From Aidingimonas lacisalsi (lineage in GTDB: Bacteria > Pseudomonadota > Gammaproteobacteria > Pseudomonadales > Halomonadaceae): a DNA stretch of 64,000 bases. The notes under the pieces are model-generated. The model was given only the letters and a program-made list of their open reading frames with translations, made no database searches and was not told the DNA's origin. The stretch is from assembly GCF_008079445.1 (NCBI RefSeq), contig NZ_VRYH01000003.1, positions 542,466 through 606,465 on the forward strand. The letters are read 5' to 3'. The first letter of the stretch is position 1. Each line of letters opens with the position of its first letter. This document shows positions 35,035 to 43,890 of the stretch, in pieces. Position numbers and translations under genes: made by a program.

Positions 35035-36456
35035 TTACTCCGGCAGGATGCGGCCGCGGCTCATGATGCCGTGCGGATCGAACAGTGACTTGATGCCTTG
35101 TAGGAGTTCGCGTTCCGTCGGTGACAGTCTGGTCAGGTACGCAGCCTGCTTGGTTCGACCGATTCCGTGTTCCGCACTGATGCTGCCGCGGAAGTCGTCA
35201 AGGATGGCAAACAGGCGCTGTTCCAGGTCGTGGAGCAGGGTATGTTTGTCCTCGTCGGATAATGACGGCGGTGGCAGGATGTTGAAGTGCAGGTTGCCGT
35301 CACCGACGTGACCGTAGGCGATCACGGTCGAGTCGGGCGAGACCTCCGTGACCATGGCGTCAGCACGATCGACGAAGGCGGGGATCGCGGAGATCGGTAC
35401 CGACACGTCGGTGCGCAAGTGCTTGCCTCGCTGGCGCTGCCCTTCCAGCATGCTTTCCCGGAACTGCCATAAATGCTGGGATTGAGCCTCACTGCTGGCC
35501 AGAGCGCCATCCAGCACCAATGCTTTCTCCATGCCGGATTCCAGCAACTGTTCGAGCATCTCTCCCAGATCGACGGGGCCGGTGGCCGAGACTTCCATCA
35601 ACACATACCATGGATAGGCTTCGTCCATCGGGTCGCTAAGTTGTGGTGAGGCCTCCATGGCCAGTTCGATACAGCGGCGTGGAATCAGTTCGAATGCCGA
35701 AAGCAGGTCGCTGCAGCCGCGCCTGGCCAGACTGTAGAGTTCGATGACCGACGTTACCGAGGGTAGGCCGAGCATCGCGGTGCGCGTCTGTTCGGGCTTG
35801 GGGACGAGCTTGAGCACGGCACCGGTCACGATGCCCAGCGTCCCCTCGCTGCCGAGAAACAACTGGGCGATGTCGTAGCCACGATTGTCCTTGTGCAGAG
35901 CGGTCAAGCCATCCCATATCTCACCGTTGGGCAGCACGACTTCCAGCCCCAGCACCAGTTCCCGCATCATGCCATGGCGCAATACGTTCAGGCCGCCGGC
36001 ATTGGTGGCGACATTGCCACCGATCTGGCAACTGCCCTGGGCGCCCAGCGATAGGGGAAAATCGCAATCCTCGGCGTCAGCAGCCTGCTTCACCGCTTCC
36101 AGGATGCAGCCGGCATCCACCGTCATGCTGAAGTTGACCGGGTCCAGATCGCGGATGCGATTCATGCGCTCCAGACTGATGATCAATTCGTCCTGGTCGC
36201 GATCCGGAAAGGCGCCCCCGACAAGGCCGGTATGTCCGCCTTGCGGCACCACGCGCAGGTTGTGCTCATGGCACAGTTTGACGGTGTCGGCGACTTCAGC
36301 GGTATTGCGTGGCCGGACGACGGCTAGGGGGGTACCCAATTCGTCTCCGGCCCAGTCGCGCAGGTAACGGGAAACCTCTTCCTCGGCGCGGAGTACGCCA
36401 CGCTCTCCCAGCCGTGTGGCCAGGGTGTCGAGGATACCGGCATTGTCTGTTGTCAT
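35035..36456 (-). CDS. FAD-binding 2-hydroxy acid dehydrogenase (GlcD/D2HGDH-like)
   Basis: The 473-residue protein has a VAO-type FAD domain (VVPQGGHTGLVGGAF near residue 70 and GGNVATNAGGLNVLRHG near 148) and a C-terminal FAD-oxidase domain with YGHVGDGNLHFNIL and the SAEHGIG motif. Relatives oxidise D-2-hydroxyglutarate, D-lactate or glycolate. It follows L-fuconate dehydratase by 49 bases on the same strand, so it probably oxidises a hydroxy-acid product of that sugar pathway, such as lactate; that is inference. Confidence 0.87.
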   Translation of the reverse strand: MTTDNAGILDTLATRLGERGVLRAEEEVSRYLRDWAGDELGTPLAVVRPRNTAEVADTVKLCHEHNLRVVPQGGHTGLVGGAFPDRDQDELIISLERMNRIRDLDPVNFSMTVDAGCILEAVKQAADAEDCDFPLSLGAQGSCQIGGNVATNAGGLNVLRHGMMRELVLGLEVVLPNGEIWDGLTALHKDNRGYDIAQLFLGSEGTLGIVTGAVLKLVPKPEQTRTAMLGLPSVTSVIELYSLARRGCSDLLSAFELIPRRCIELAMEASPQLSDPMDEAYPWYVLMEVSATGPVDLGEMLEQLLESGMEKALVLDGALASSEAQSQHLWQFRESMLEGQRQRGKHLRTDVSVPISAIPAFVDRADAMVTEVSPDSTVIAYGHVGDGNLHFNILPPPSLSDEDKHTLLHDLEQRLFAILDDFRGSISAEHGIGRTKQAAYLTRLSPTERELLQGIKSLFDPHGIMSRGRILPE

Positions 36457-36505
36457 GCTTGCTCCATGCCGTCACTAGTGTCGAAGTCTCGGGTGGCCCC
36501 GACCG

Positions 36506-37804
36506 TCATTGGCCGTTCTGCCAAGCCTCACCATCGGGGTACCGGTGACGGGCCAGCGAATCGGGGTACATGGTAATACTGTAGCCCGGCGCCGTAGGTA
36601 CTTGATAGTGGCCGTTCGTGATGGTTACCGGGTCGATGAAATGTTCGTGTAGATGATCGACGTACTCCAGGATGCGGCCATCCAGGGACCCTGATACTGC
36701 GATGTAATCGAACAGTGAGACGTGCTGCACATACTCGCACAGCCCGACACCGCCCGCATGCGGGCATACCGGTACATCGAACTTGGCCGCCAGGAGCAGC
36801 ACCAGGATGACTTCATTGAGGCCTCCGAGTCGTGCTGCATCGATCTGGCAGTAGTCCAGTGCATCGGCCTGCAGGAACTGTTTGAACATCACTTTATTGT
36901 GGCAATGCTCGCCTGTCGCCACGCCGATGGGCGCGAGACGGTGACGAATTTCGGCATGGCCGAGGACGTCATCGGGGCTGGTGGGTTCCTCGATCCACAA
37001 TGGGTCGAATTCGGCCAGTCGACGCATGTTGGCAACTGTCTCGTCGACGTCCCACATCTGGTTGGCGTCCATCATCAGTGGGCGCTCCCAGCCAATTTCT
37101 TCACGCAACAGCCGGGCACGCCGACAATCCTCTTCCAGGTCGCCCCCGACTTTCTGCTTGAAGTGAGTCCAGCCGTCGGCCAGGGCCTCGCGCGCCAACT
37201 GGCGTACCTTGTCATCCGAGTAGCCCAACCAGCCGGCCGAGGTGGTGTAGCCGGGGTAGCCGTGCTGGCGCATTTCCGACTCACGCTGCGCCTTGCCGTC
37301 CTGCTTGCGCCGCAACATGGCGATGGCTTCTTCCGGTGTCAGCGCATCGGTGACGAAACGGAAGTCCAGGCAGCGCACCAATGCTTCGGGGGACATGTCG
37401 GCCAGCAGTTTCCACACCGGCTTGCCTTCGTGCTTGGCCCACAGGTCCCAGACGGCATTGACGATGGCGGCGGTGGCCAGATGAATGGCGCCTTTGTCGG
37501 GGCCGATCCAGCGTAGTTGACTGTCGCCGGTGATCTCGCGCCAGAAGGCGCCCATGTTGTCGGTGATGGAGGCCAGGCTTCGTCCTTCGACCAGGTGAGC
37601 GAGCGACTTGACGGCGGCGACGCAGATTTCATTGCCGCGACCGATGGTGAATGTCAGGCCATGCCCCTCGAATTCGTCATCGGTATGCACGATGACGTAG
37701 GTGGCCGAATAATCGGGAGCGGCATTCATCGCATCCGAGCCATCCAGCGACTTCGAGGTCGGGAAACGGATGTCCTGGACGTCTAGGTGAGTGATCGTTG
37801 TCAT
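36506..37804 (-). CDS. L-fuconate dehydratase (enolase superfamily)
   Basis: The 432-residue enzyme belongs to the L-fuconate dehydratase branch of the enolase superfamily and would convert L-fuconate to 2-keto-3-deoxy-L-fuconate. Visible are HFKQKVGG (catalytic Lys pair, about residue 215), MMDANQMWD and WIEEPTSPDD (metal ligands), GVATGEHCHNKVMFKQ (third ligand), and CPHAGGVGLCEYVQH with the catalytic His near 347. GGAG stands six bases before the ATG at 37804. It lies between a FAH-family gene and the FAD dehydrogenase, in one operon. Confidence 0.92.
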   Translation of the reverse strand: MTTITHLDVQDIRFPTSKSLDGSDAMNAAPDYSATYVIVHTDDEFEGHGLTFTIGRGNEICVAAVKSLAHLVEGRSLASITDNMGAFWREITGDSQLRWIGPDKGAIHLATAAIVNAVWDLWAKHEGKPVWKLLADMSPEALVRCLDFRFVTDALTPEEAIAMLRRKQDGKAQRESEMRQHGYPGYTTSAGWLGYSDDKVRQLAREALADGWTHFKQKVGGDLEEDCRRARLLREEIGWERPLMMDANQMWDVDETVANMRRLAEFDPLWIEEPTSPDDVLGHAEIRHRLAPIGVATGEHCHNKVMFKQFLQADALDYCQIDAARLGGLNEVILVLLLAAKFDVPVCPHAGGVGLCEYVQHVSLFDYIAVSGSLDGRILEYVDHLHEHFIDPVTITNGHYQVPTAPGYSITMYPDSLARHRYPDGEAWQNGQ

Positions 37805-37834
37805 GATTGTCTCCAATATCGCTGGCGCTGGCTT

Positions 37835-39004
37835 TTACTGTTGATGGCGGCGAGCCAGGCTGGCTTGCCATTGACGGATGCCGAAGGTCCACGGCGGTAG
37901 CCTGTCCGAGCGGTCGACCCGGTGGACGAGAGCACCCAGCGACGGTGTCGCAATAGTGACGGTATCGTCGATATGGTGAGTGAACCCTTGGCCGGCGCCA
38001 TCACGATCCTGGATCGGTGAAAACATGGTACCCAGGAACAGCATGAAACCGTCCGGATACTGGTGATGGGTACCGATGGTCTGGGACACCAGGTCCTGTG
38101 GGTCCCGGCTGATCTCGCGCATGTCACTACTGTCTTCCAGCACGAAGCCGTCATCCGCGCCCTCGATCCGTAGCGACACCTTGGCCTGGCGCAAGGTGTC
38201 CAGCGTGAAATCGTCATCGAACAGGCGGATGAAAGGTCCGATGGAACAGGACGCATTGTTGTCCTTGGCCTTGCTAAGCAACAGGGCACTGCGGCCTTCG
38301 ATGTCGCGCAGGTTGACGTCATTACCTAGCGAGGCGCCCTTGATCCCTCCCTGCGAATCCACCGCGAGCACGATTTCCGGCTCGGGGTTGTTCCATTGGG
38401 AGGCAGGGTGCAAGCCGACCGGCGTGCCGAACCCTACTGATGAAAGCGGTTGTGCCTTGGTGAATACTTCAGCGTCGGGACCGATACCGACTTCCATGTA
38501 CTGCGACCAGGCACCACGCGATTGCAGAGCCTGCTTGAGCGACATGGCGGATTCCGAGCCCGGCTCGATTCTGGACAGGTCTTCCCCGATCAGTGCCTGT
38601 AATTCGCTGCGCAGCTCGCTGGCCCTGGCGGGATCGCCGCCGGCCTGCTCTTCAATGACCCGTTCCAGCAAGCTGACGGCAAAGGTGACGCCGCATGCCT
38701 TGATCGCCTGCACGTCACAGGGGGCCAATAACGTGGGACCCTGCGGATGGGTTGTCATCGATTGCGTGAGCAGTTCTTCGACAGTGCCCAACGACTCGCC
38801 CGGGACGGAGCGGACGAACGACGCTGCATCATCGCGGTCGAGCAGGTCGGCCATGCAGCCGCAGGCATCACTGATGTCGATGACTTCGCCATTGCGCACG
38901 ACGACGAGAGCGGGATATTCATGGGGAGCAGGGCGCCATACCCGGCCGACCAACAGGGCGCTGTCAGGATCTTCAGGAAGACATTGACGTGCATCGGAAG
39001 ACAT
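37835..39004 (-). CDS. Fumarylacetoacetate hydrolase-family enzyme (sugar-acid dehydratase/hydrolase)
   Basis: The 389-residue protein carries a FAH-type C-terminal domain with metal-binding acidic residues in NNPEPEIVLAVDSQG and NDVNLRDIEGR. This long type is found with pentose/fucose non-phosphorylative pathways, where relatives dehydrate 2-keto-3-deoxy acids or cleave diketo acids. It is distinct from the shorter FAH enzyme at 48.9 kb. GGAG precedes the ATG at 39004. It is first in the operon with fuconate dehydratase; the exact reaction is uncertain. Confidence 0.82.
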   Translation of the reverse strand: MSSDARQCLPEDPDSALLVGRVWRPAPHEYPALVVVRNGEVIDISDACGCMADLLDRDDAASFVRSVPGESLGTVEELLTQSMTTHPQGPTLLAPCDVQAIKACGVTFAVSLLERVIEEQAGGDPARASELRSELQALIGEDLSRIEPGSESAMSLKQALQSRGAWSQYMEVGIGPDAEVFTKAQPLSSVGFGTPVGLHPASQWNNPEPEIVLAVDSQGGIKGASLGNDVNLRDIEGRSALLLSKAKDNNASCSIGPFIRLFDDDFTLDTLRQAKVSLRIEGADDGFVLEDSSDMREISRDPQDLVSQTIGTHHQYPDGFMLFLGTMFSPIQDRDGAGQGFTHHIDDTVTIATPSLGALVHRVDRSDRLPPWTFGIRQWQASLARRHQQ

Positions 39005-39082
39005 AAAGGACTCCAGTGAATGATGCGGTGAGAGGTAGTGACATGATGGCATTCCGTCTTGAGTCGACTATGCTTGTCGCTA

Positions 39083-39103
39083 TGTATGATAGGTATACTA
39101 TCA
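39083..39103. promoter_or_regulatory. Putative GntR operator between divergent sugar-acid operons
   Basis: The segment TGTATGATAGG followed by TATACTATCA contains the arms TGATAG / CTATCA around GTATA. Its GTATGATA core resembles sites at 42170 and 50556 and shares the ten bases GTATGATAGG with the region at 56174. It is 79 bp from the minus-strand start and 115 bp from the plus-strand start. Confidence 0.6.
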
Positions 39104-39217
39104 ACGCGAAACCAATGCCTCTAGCCATTCATGACAATGAGTTCGCGTAACCGCAGGATCGAGGCATCATCGGGCGGTATGTTCCAGTCTAACGAGAAGC
39201 AGGAGGAGAAGCGTCAT

Positions 39218-39982
39218 ATGTTCGACGATTTGTCAGGCAAGCGAGTATTGGTCACCGGGGCGAGTCGTGGCATCGGAGCGGCGGTTGCCAGGAAATTGGG
39301 AAGTCTCGGCGCGCACGTCGCCGTTCACTATCATTCCAGTGAAGCCGGGGCACGCGATGTACGTGATGCCATCGTCGGTGATGGCGGCAAGGCCGTGCTG
39401 GTCAAAGGGGATGTCAGCCGTTCCGATGAAGCAGCGGCGGTCGTCGACAACGCTGCGGATCAGTTGGGCGGTCTCGATGTGTTGATCAACAATGCTGGCG
39501 ACATGTTGGGGCGCGTGACACTAGCCGATATCGATGATGCCCACTACGACCGGGTCATGGATCTCAATGTGCGTTCGGTAGTCACTGCCAGCCATGCCGC
39601 CTTGCCCTATCTGCGTCGTGCGGGTGGCGGTTGTATCGTTCACACCAGTTCGATCGCCGCCCGCAACGGTGGGGGGCCGGGTGCCGGTTTCTACGCCTCG
39701 GCCAAGGGCTTCGTCAGTACCCTGACACGCAACATGGCCAAGGAGTTGAGCGGCGACAACATTCGAGTCAATGCCGTGGCACCGGGGACCATCGCGACTG
39801 ATTTCCACGAACGGTACTCCAATGACGCTCAACTGGAGGCGGCCAGAGCGACGATACCTCAGGGACGGCTGGGCACTGCCGAGGATTGTATCGGGGCCTA
39901 CGTGTTCCTGGTCAGTGATGCCATGAGTGGTTATGTGACGGGGCAGATCATCGAGGTCAACGGCGGGCAGTTGATGCCATGA
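39218..39982 (+). CDS. SDR-family dehydrogenase (FabG-like) of the acid-sugar operon
   Basis: The 254-residue protein has TGASRGIGAAVARKLGS at the N-terminus, INNAGDM near residue 90, the catalytic Ser in HTSSIAARNGG and FYASAKGFV (Tyr-x3-Lys near 160). The ATG at 39218 follows AGGAGGAG and lies in an operon with PdxA2 and a DUF1537 kinase; the next ATG overlaps its stop. In this setting it may oxidise a sugar or acid-sugar hydroxyl rather than act in fatty acid synthesis. Confidence 0.88.
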   Translation: MFDDLSGKRVLVTGASRGIGAAVARKLGSLGAHVAVHYHSSEAGARDVRDAIVGDGGKAVLVKGDVSRSDEAAAVVDNAADQLGGLDVLINNAGDMLGRVTLADIDDAHYDRVMDLNVRSVVTASHAALPYLRRAGGGCIVHTSSIAARNGGGPGAGFYASAKGFVSTLTRNMAKELSGDNIRVNAVAPGTIATDFHERYSNDAQLEAARATIPQGRLGTAEDCIGAYVFLVSDAMSGYVTGQIIEVNGGQLMP

Positions 39983-40986
39983 TGACATCCGCTTCACATG
40001 CCGTGCCCGCTTATTCACTGGCGATCACCATGGGGGACCCCGCCGGGATCGGTCCGGAAATCATCTGTCGTGCACTGGCGGCACTGTCGGCACATGAGCG
40101 GGCCAGCACCTTGCTGGTCGGTGACTGCGCCACCTTCGCGCGGGCATCGCAGGTGGCGCAACTCGACCTGTCGTTTTGCGACGTCGAACGTGACGCCGAG
40201 GTGGCTGGTTGTGTCCCCGTGGCACAGATCGACATGCCATCTGGAGCGATTCCGCCTGGCGAGATCAGTGCCGCGGCAGGCGAGGCCGCGTTTCGTTGCG
40301 TGGCCAGGGCGGTCGAGTTGGTCCAGGCCGGTCGGGCCGGCGTGATCGTGACGGCTCCCCTCAACAAGGCCGCTCTGCACGCTGCCGAGCGCTACTATGA
40401 TGGTCACACGGGTATGTTGGCCTCACTGACGGGGGCGCCGTCGTCCTTCATGCTGCTGGCCTCCGAACGGTTGTCGACCATCCATGTGTCCACGCATGTC
40501 TCGCTGCGTGACGCTATCGAGCGTGTCACTGTCGAGCGCATCATGGACACGGTCTCGGCGGGCTACGATCATCTCCGGCGCCTGGGACTAACGGCTCCGC
40601 GTATTGCCGTGGCAGGACTCAATCCGCATTGTGGTGAAGGCGGCATTTTCGGCGATGAAGACGACCGGATCATCGCCCCGGCAGTGAGCGAGTCGCGGCA
40701 ACGCGGCTGGGATGTTCAGGGGCCCATCTCGGCAGATACGGTTTTCTATCGAGCCAGCCGTGGTGAATTCGACCTGGTCGTGGCGCAGTATCATGATCAG
40801 GGGCACATTCCGGTCAAGTTGATCGCGTTCGACACCACGGTCAATGTCAGCCTGGGGCTCCCCATTCAACGTACCTCGGTGGATCACGGCACGGCTTTCG
40901 ATATCGCCTGGCAGGGGCGTGCCGATGCCACCAATATGCGTGCGGCCATCGACCATGCCTGGCGACTCGTCGACCGTCATGAGTGA
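39979..40986 (+). CDS. pdxA2: PdxA2-type 4-phospho-acid-sugar dehydrogenase
   Basis: The 335-residue protein is a PdxA homologue with MGDPAGIGPEI near residue 17 and three metal-binding His residues (in YYDGHTGM, GLNPHCGEGG and QYHDQGHIPVK). The adjacent DUF1537 kinase identifies it as the PdxA2 type, which oxidises 4-phospho-D-threonate or -erythronate and yields dihydroxyacetone phosphate after decarboxylation, rather than the vitamin B6 enzyme. The start overlaps the preceding stop (ATGA), and its own stop overlaps the kinase start. Confidence 0.9.
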   Translation: MMTSASHAVPAYSLAITMGDPAGIGPEIICRALAALSAHERASTLLVGDCATFARASQVAQLDLSFCDVERDAEVAGCVPVAQIDMPSGAIPPGEISAAAGEAAFRCVARAVELVQAGRAGVIVTAPLNKAALHAAERYYDGHTGMLASLTGAPSSFMLLASERLSTIHVSTHVSLRDAIERVTVERIMDTVSAGYDHLRRLGLTAPRIAVAGLNPHCGEGGIFGDEDDRIIAPAVSESRQRGWDVQGPISADTVFYRASRGEFDLVVAQYHDQGHIPVKLIAFDTTVNVSLGLPIQRTSVDHGTAFDIAWQGRADATNMRAAIDHAWRLVDRHE

Positions 40987-42121
40987 CGTCGTCATTATCG
41001 CCGATGACTTGACCGGAGCGCTTGATGCTGCCGCTCCGTTTGCGGCCCGTGGGGCAGTCACGCAGGCCGTGACATCGCTGTCGGCGCTCCAGGGCATGTC
41101 GGCTGGTAGCGCACCGAATGTGGTCGCTATCACGACCGAATCCCGTCACTTACCGGCCGAGCGAGCGGCGTCGCGAGTGGCCGAGGCAATAGAAGCTGCG
41201 AGTTGCCTGAAGCCTGAGCTCTGGATCAAGAAAGTGGATTCGACCTTACGTGGCCAGGTGGCGGCTGAATGTCTGTCGGCAAACCGTCATCTCTCCCGTG
41301 CCCTGCTCGTCGCGCCAGCGGTACCCAGTCAAGGCCGGACCGTATCGCAAGGATGTGTCTTCGTTCATGGTGAGCCACTGGAAACGACAGCCTACGTTAG
41401 CGATGCCTGTTCGCCGGCGCCGGGGGGCGATCTGGTAGCGTTGTTCGAGGCAGTCGGCCTACCGATGACAAGATGTGCCAGTGCCGACATGGCGTCAGAC
41501 GGCATGAATTGTGTCATCGATGCCGACGATGCGACGACGCTGGATGCGATAGCCGATGTCGCGCTATCCGCCGCCGGACACTGGCTGGCCGTGGGGGCGT
41601 CAGGCTTGACGGAGGCGGTCGCCCGGCAGCGTTACGGCACGTTGAAACACGGATCGGCATGGTCGCCTGAGGGGTGGGTCGTGGCGATGGGGTCTCGCAG
41701 TCCTCAGGCTCGTCGTCAGATTGCGAGCTGCCGAGTCGCGTTTCCGAAGTTGCCTGTGATCAAGGCTCTGGAGCCGCAGGCGGCGCTGCCATCGGGTGAT
41801 GCTCTGGTCATTCCCGGCGAGGCGGTCGGTGAATGGTCCGCCACCGATGTCGCCTCACGCATGGCCGAGGTACTGGTCGATGGCGATGCGCGCAATCCTC
41901 AGCCCGGACGAGTCTGGTGCGTGAGCGGAGGCGACACGGCCATGGCCGTACTGGCTCGGTACGGTGCTGAGCGGATAGAGGTCGTTGGCGAGTGGGCTCC
42001 TGGCATGGTCTGTGGTTATATCGACGGGAATCAGCCACTCGTCACCAAGGCGGGCGGCTTCGGCGATGACGGTGTCCTGGCGGCGTTGTACCGCCACACC
42101 ACCAAAGTGGCAGATGTCTGA
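40979..42121 (+). CDS. dtnK: DUF1537 four-carbon acid-sugar kinase (DtnK-like)
   Basis: The 380-residue protein has the DUF1537 N-terminal motif VVIIADDLTGALDAAAPFA, KKVDSTLRGQVAAE near residue 80 and the C-terminal nucleotide-binding block AGGFGDDGVL. Kinases of this family phosphorylate D-threonate, D-erythronate or 3-oxo-tetronates. Pairing with PdxA2 favours direct 4-phosphorylation of a tetronate. The ATG at 40979 overlaps pdxA2 by eight bases; longer in-frame starts lie inside pdxA2. Confidence 0.9.
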   Translation: MSDVVIIADDLTGALDAAAPFAARGAVTQAVTSLSALQGMSAGSAPNVVAITTESRHLPAERAASRVAEAIEAASCLKPELWIKKVDSTLRGQVAAECLSANRHLSRALLVAPAVPSQGRTVSQGCVFVHGEPLETTAYVSDACSPAPGGDLVALFEAVGLPMTRCASADMASDGMNCVIDADDATTLDAIADVALSAAGHWLAVGASGLTEAVARQRYGTLKHGSAWSPEGWVVAMGSRSPQARRQIASCRVAFPKLPVIKALEPQAALPSGDALVIPGEAVGEWSATDVASRMAEVLVDGDARNPQPGRVWCVSGGDTAMAVLARYGAERIEVVGEWAPGMVCGYIDGNQPLVTKAGGFGDDGVLAALYRHTTKVADV

Positions 42122-42169
42122 TCCCAACGGAGGGTTGCGTGTTGCGTCACGAGTAGCTAGCTTTTCTTA

Positions 42170-42182
42170 TGATGGTATGACA
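42170..42182 (+). promoter_or_regulatory. Putative GntR operator upstream of the TRAP operon
   Basis: TGATGGTATGACA differs by one base from TGATTGTATGACA at 50556. Its core GGT-ATG-AC fits the TnGTnnnACnA pattern of FadR-type GntR regulators except at the last base. It lies about 78 bp before the dctP start. Confidence 0.6.
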
Positions 42183-42259
42183 CGTATACATAAGCGCCAT
42201 CGGTAGGCTCGACGGTATGTCGAGTCATGGCAATTTTCTCATGCATGGAGAACAACAAT

Positions 42260-43258
42260 ATGGGTATGACGAGCACGAGCCAGCGCCGCCCTCTACACTG
42301 GTTTTCATTGTCACTCCTGGCCGCAGGTGTGACGCTGGCGGGAACGGCGCACGCCGAGACCCTGAATTTCGCCCACGTCTATGAGACATCCGAGCCTTAT
42401 CATGAATGGGCCCTCTGGGCCGCCGATGAGATCGAGGAGCGCACCGATGGGCGTTATGAAATCGAAGTGCATCCCGCATCCTCGCTAGGGAAAGAAGCGG
42501 ATATCAACGAAGGCCTGGGGCTGGGTACGGTTGACTTGATCTATACCGGTAACCAGTTCGCCGGCCGTTTCTATGGTCCGATCGGCATTGCCGGTGCGCC
42601 CTACATGTTCCGTGATTTCGATCACTGGAAAGCCTATACCGAAAGCGACCTGTTCCAGGAAATCGCCCAGGGCTATCAAGATGAAACCGGCAATGTGCCG
42701 CTGGCCATGAACTATTATGGCAAGCGCCATGTGACATCCAACAAGCCGATCAATACACCGGAGGATATGGAGGATCTCAAGATCCGCACGCCCAACGCTC
42801 CGCTGTACATGATGTTCCCGGATGCCGTCGGCGCCAACCCGACGCCCATCGCCTTCTCCGAGGTGTATCTGGCGCTCCAGCAGGGAACGGTCGATGCGCA
42901 GGAAAACCCCTTGCCGACCATTCGGGCCAAGGCATTCTATGAGGTTCAGGATTACATCAACCTGACCGGCCATATCACTGACTCCCTGATCACCATCGCC
43001 GGCGGGCCCCTGTGGGATCGGTTGTCCGAAGAAGATCGGGAAATCTTCCGTGAGGTCTATGCCGAAGCTGGTGAGCGTATCACCGAAGACATCCAGCAGC
43101 AGGAAGAAGATCTTGTCGCCTGGTTCGAAGAGCAGGGTGTGACCGTCAACGAGGTGGAGACCGAACCATTCCGTGAAGCCGTGATTCCTTACCATACCGG
43201 TGAGGACGTGGAATGGGATCAGGAAACCTACGATCGCTTGCAAGCCATCGGCCAGTAA
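42260..43258 (+). CDS. TRAP transporter solute-binding protein (DctP family)
   Basis: The 332-residue periplasmic protein has a signal peptide (basic RR, hydrophobic FSLSLLAAGVTLAG, cleavage after AHA about residue 28). The mature DctP fold includes the substrate-carboxylate Arg in DLKIRTPNAPLY near residue 175. I chose ATG 42260 because GGAG is nine bases upstream. It heads the DctPQM operon, which probably imports the acid sugar processed by the neighbouring enzymes. Confidence 0.92.
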   Translation: MGMTSTSQRRPLHWFSLSLLAAGVTLAGTAHAETLNFAHVYETSEPYHEWALWAADEIEERTDGRYEIEVHPASSLGKEADINEGLGLGTVDLIYTGNQFAGRFYGPIGIAGAPYMFRDFDHWKAYTESDLFQEIAQGYQDETGNVPLAMNYYGKRHVTSNKPINTPEDMEDLKIRTPNAPLYMMFPDAVGANPTPIAFSEVYLALQQGTVDAQENPLPTIRAKAFYEVQDYINLTGHITDSLITIAGGPLWDRLSEEDREIFREVYAEAGERITEDIQQQEEDLVAWFEEQGVTVNEVETEPFREAVIPYHTGEDVEWDQETYDRLQAIGQ

Positions 43259-43317
43259 CGTTCCATTCGCCATCGCTTCACCTCCCGGCATGGGGGGTGA
43301 AGTGTTGAGGAGGTTTC

Positions 43318-43863
43318 ATGACCGAGGATCGTCGGCCTGCCGAAGAGGTCACGTTTGAGGTTCCCGACGACGATGTCTTCGACGCTCGCGACTATGGCAT
43401 CGAGGATTACGTCACGTTTGGGGTGTTCTGGATTCTGGCGTTCGATGTCTTTCTGCAATTCTTCAGCCGCTACGTACTGGGCAACTCCATTGCCTGGACC
43501 GAGGAGATGGCCCGCTACCTGTTGGTCATGGTCGGGTTTCTCGGCAGTGCGATGGCGGTTCGGACGTGCTCCCATATTTCCGTGGAGTTCTTCTATCGCT
43601 ATATGCCCGGTGTCGTAGGACGCACCATGTCGACGCTGGTGGATCTCGTCAGTATCGCGTTCTACCTTGCGATGTCCTGGCTCACGCTCAAGCTGGCGAA
43701 TCAGACCTCCTCAATGATGGTATCCGTGGATATCCCCAAGAGCTTGCTGTATTACCTGGTGCTGTGCGGGTTCGTGCTGATGACGTTGCGTGCGATTCAA
43801 GCAACCATTCGGCATTGGCGAGAGGGTACCAGCGAATTGATGTTCACCGATGATAAACGATAA
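43318..43863 (+). CDS. TRAP transporter small membrane subunit (DctQ family)
   Basis: The 181-residue protein has about four hydrophobic segments and the DctQ motif NSIAWTEEMARYLLVMVGFLGSA near residue 60. GAGGAGG precedes the ATG. It forms the membrane part of the transporter with the DctM protein encoded 27 bases downstream. The acidic N-terminal 35 residues are cytoplasmic. Confidence 0.92.
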   Translation: MTEDRRPAEEVTFEVPDDDVFDARDYGIEDYVTFGVFWILAFDVFLQFFSRYVLGNSIAWTEEMARYLLVMVGFLGSAMAVRTCSHISVEFFYRYMPGVVGRTMSTLVDLVSIAFYLAMSWLTLKLANQTSSMMVSVDIPKSLLYYLVLCGFVLMTLRAIQATIRHWREGTSELMFTDDKR

Positions 43864-43890
43864 ACCCTGCCGCTTTCGGGAGACACAGTC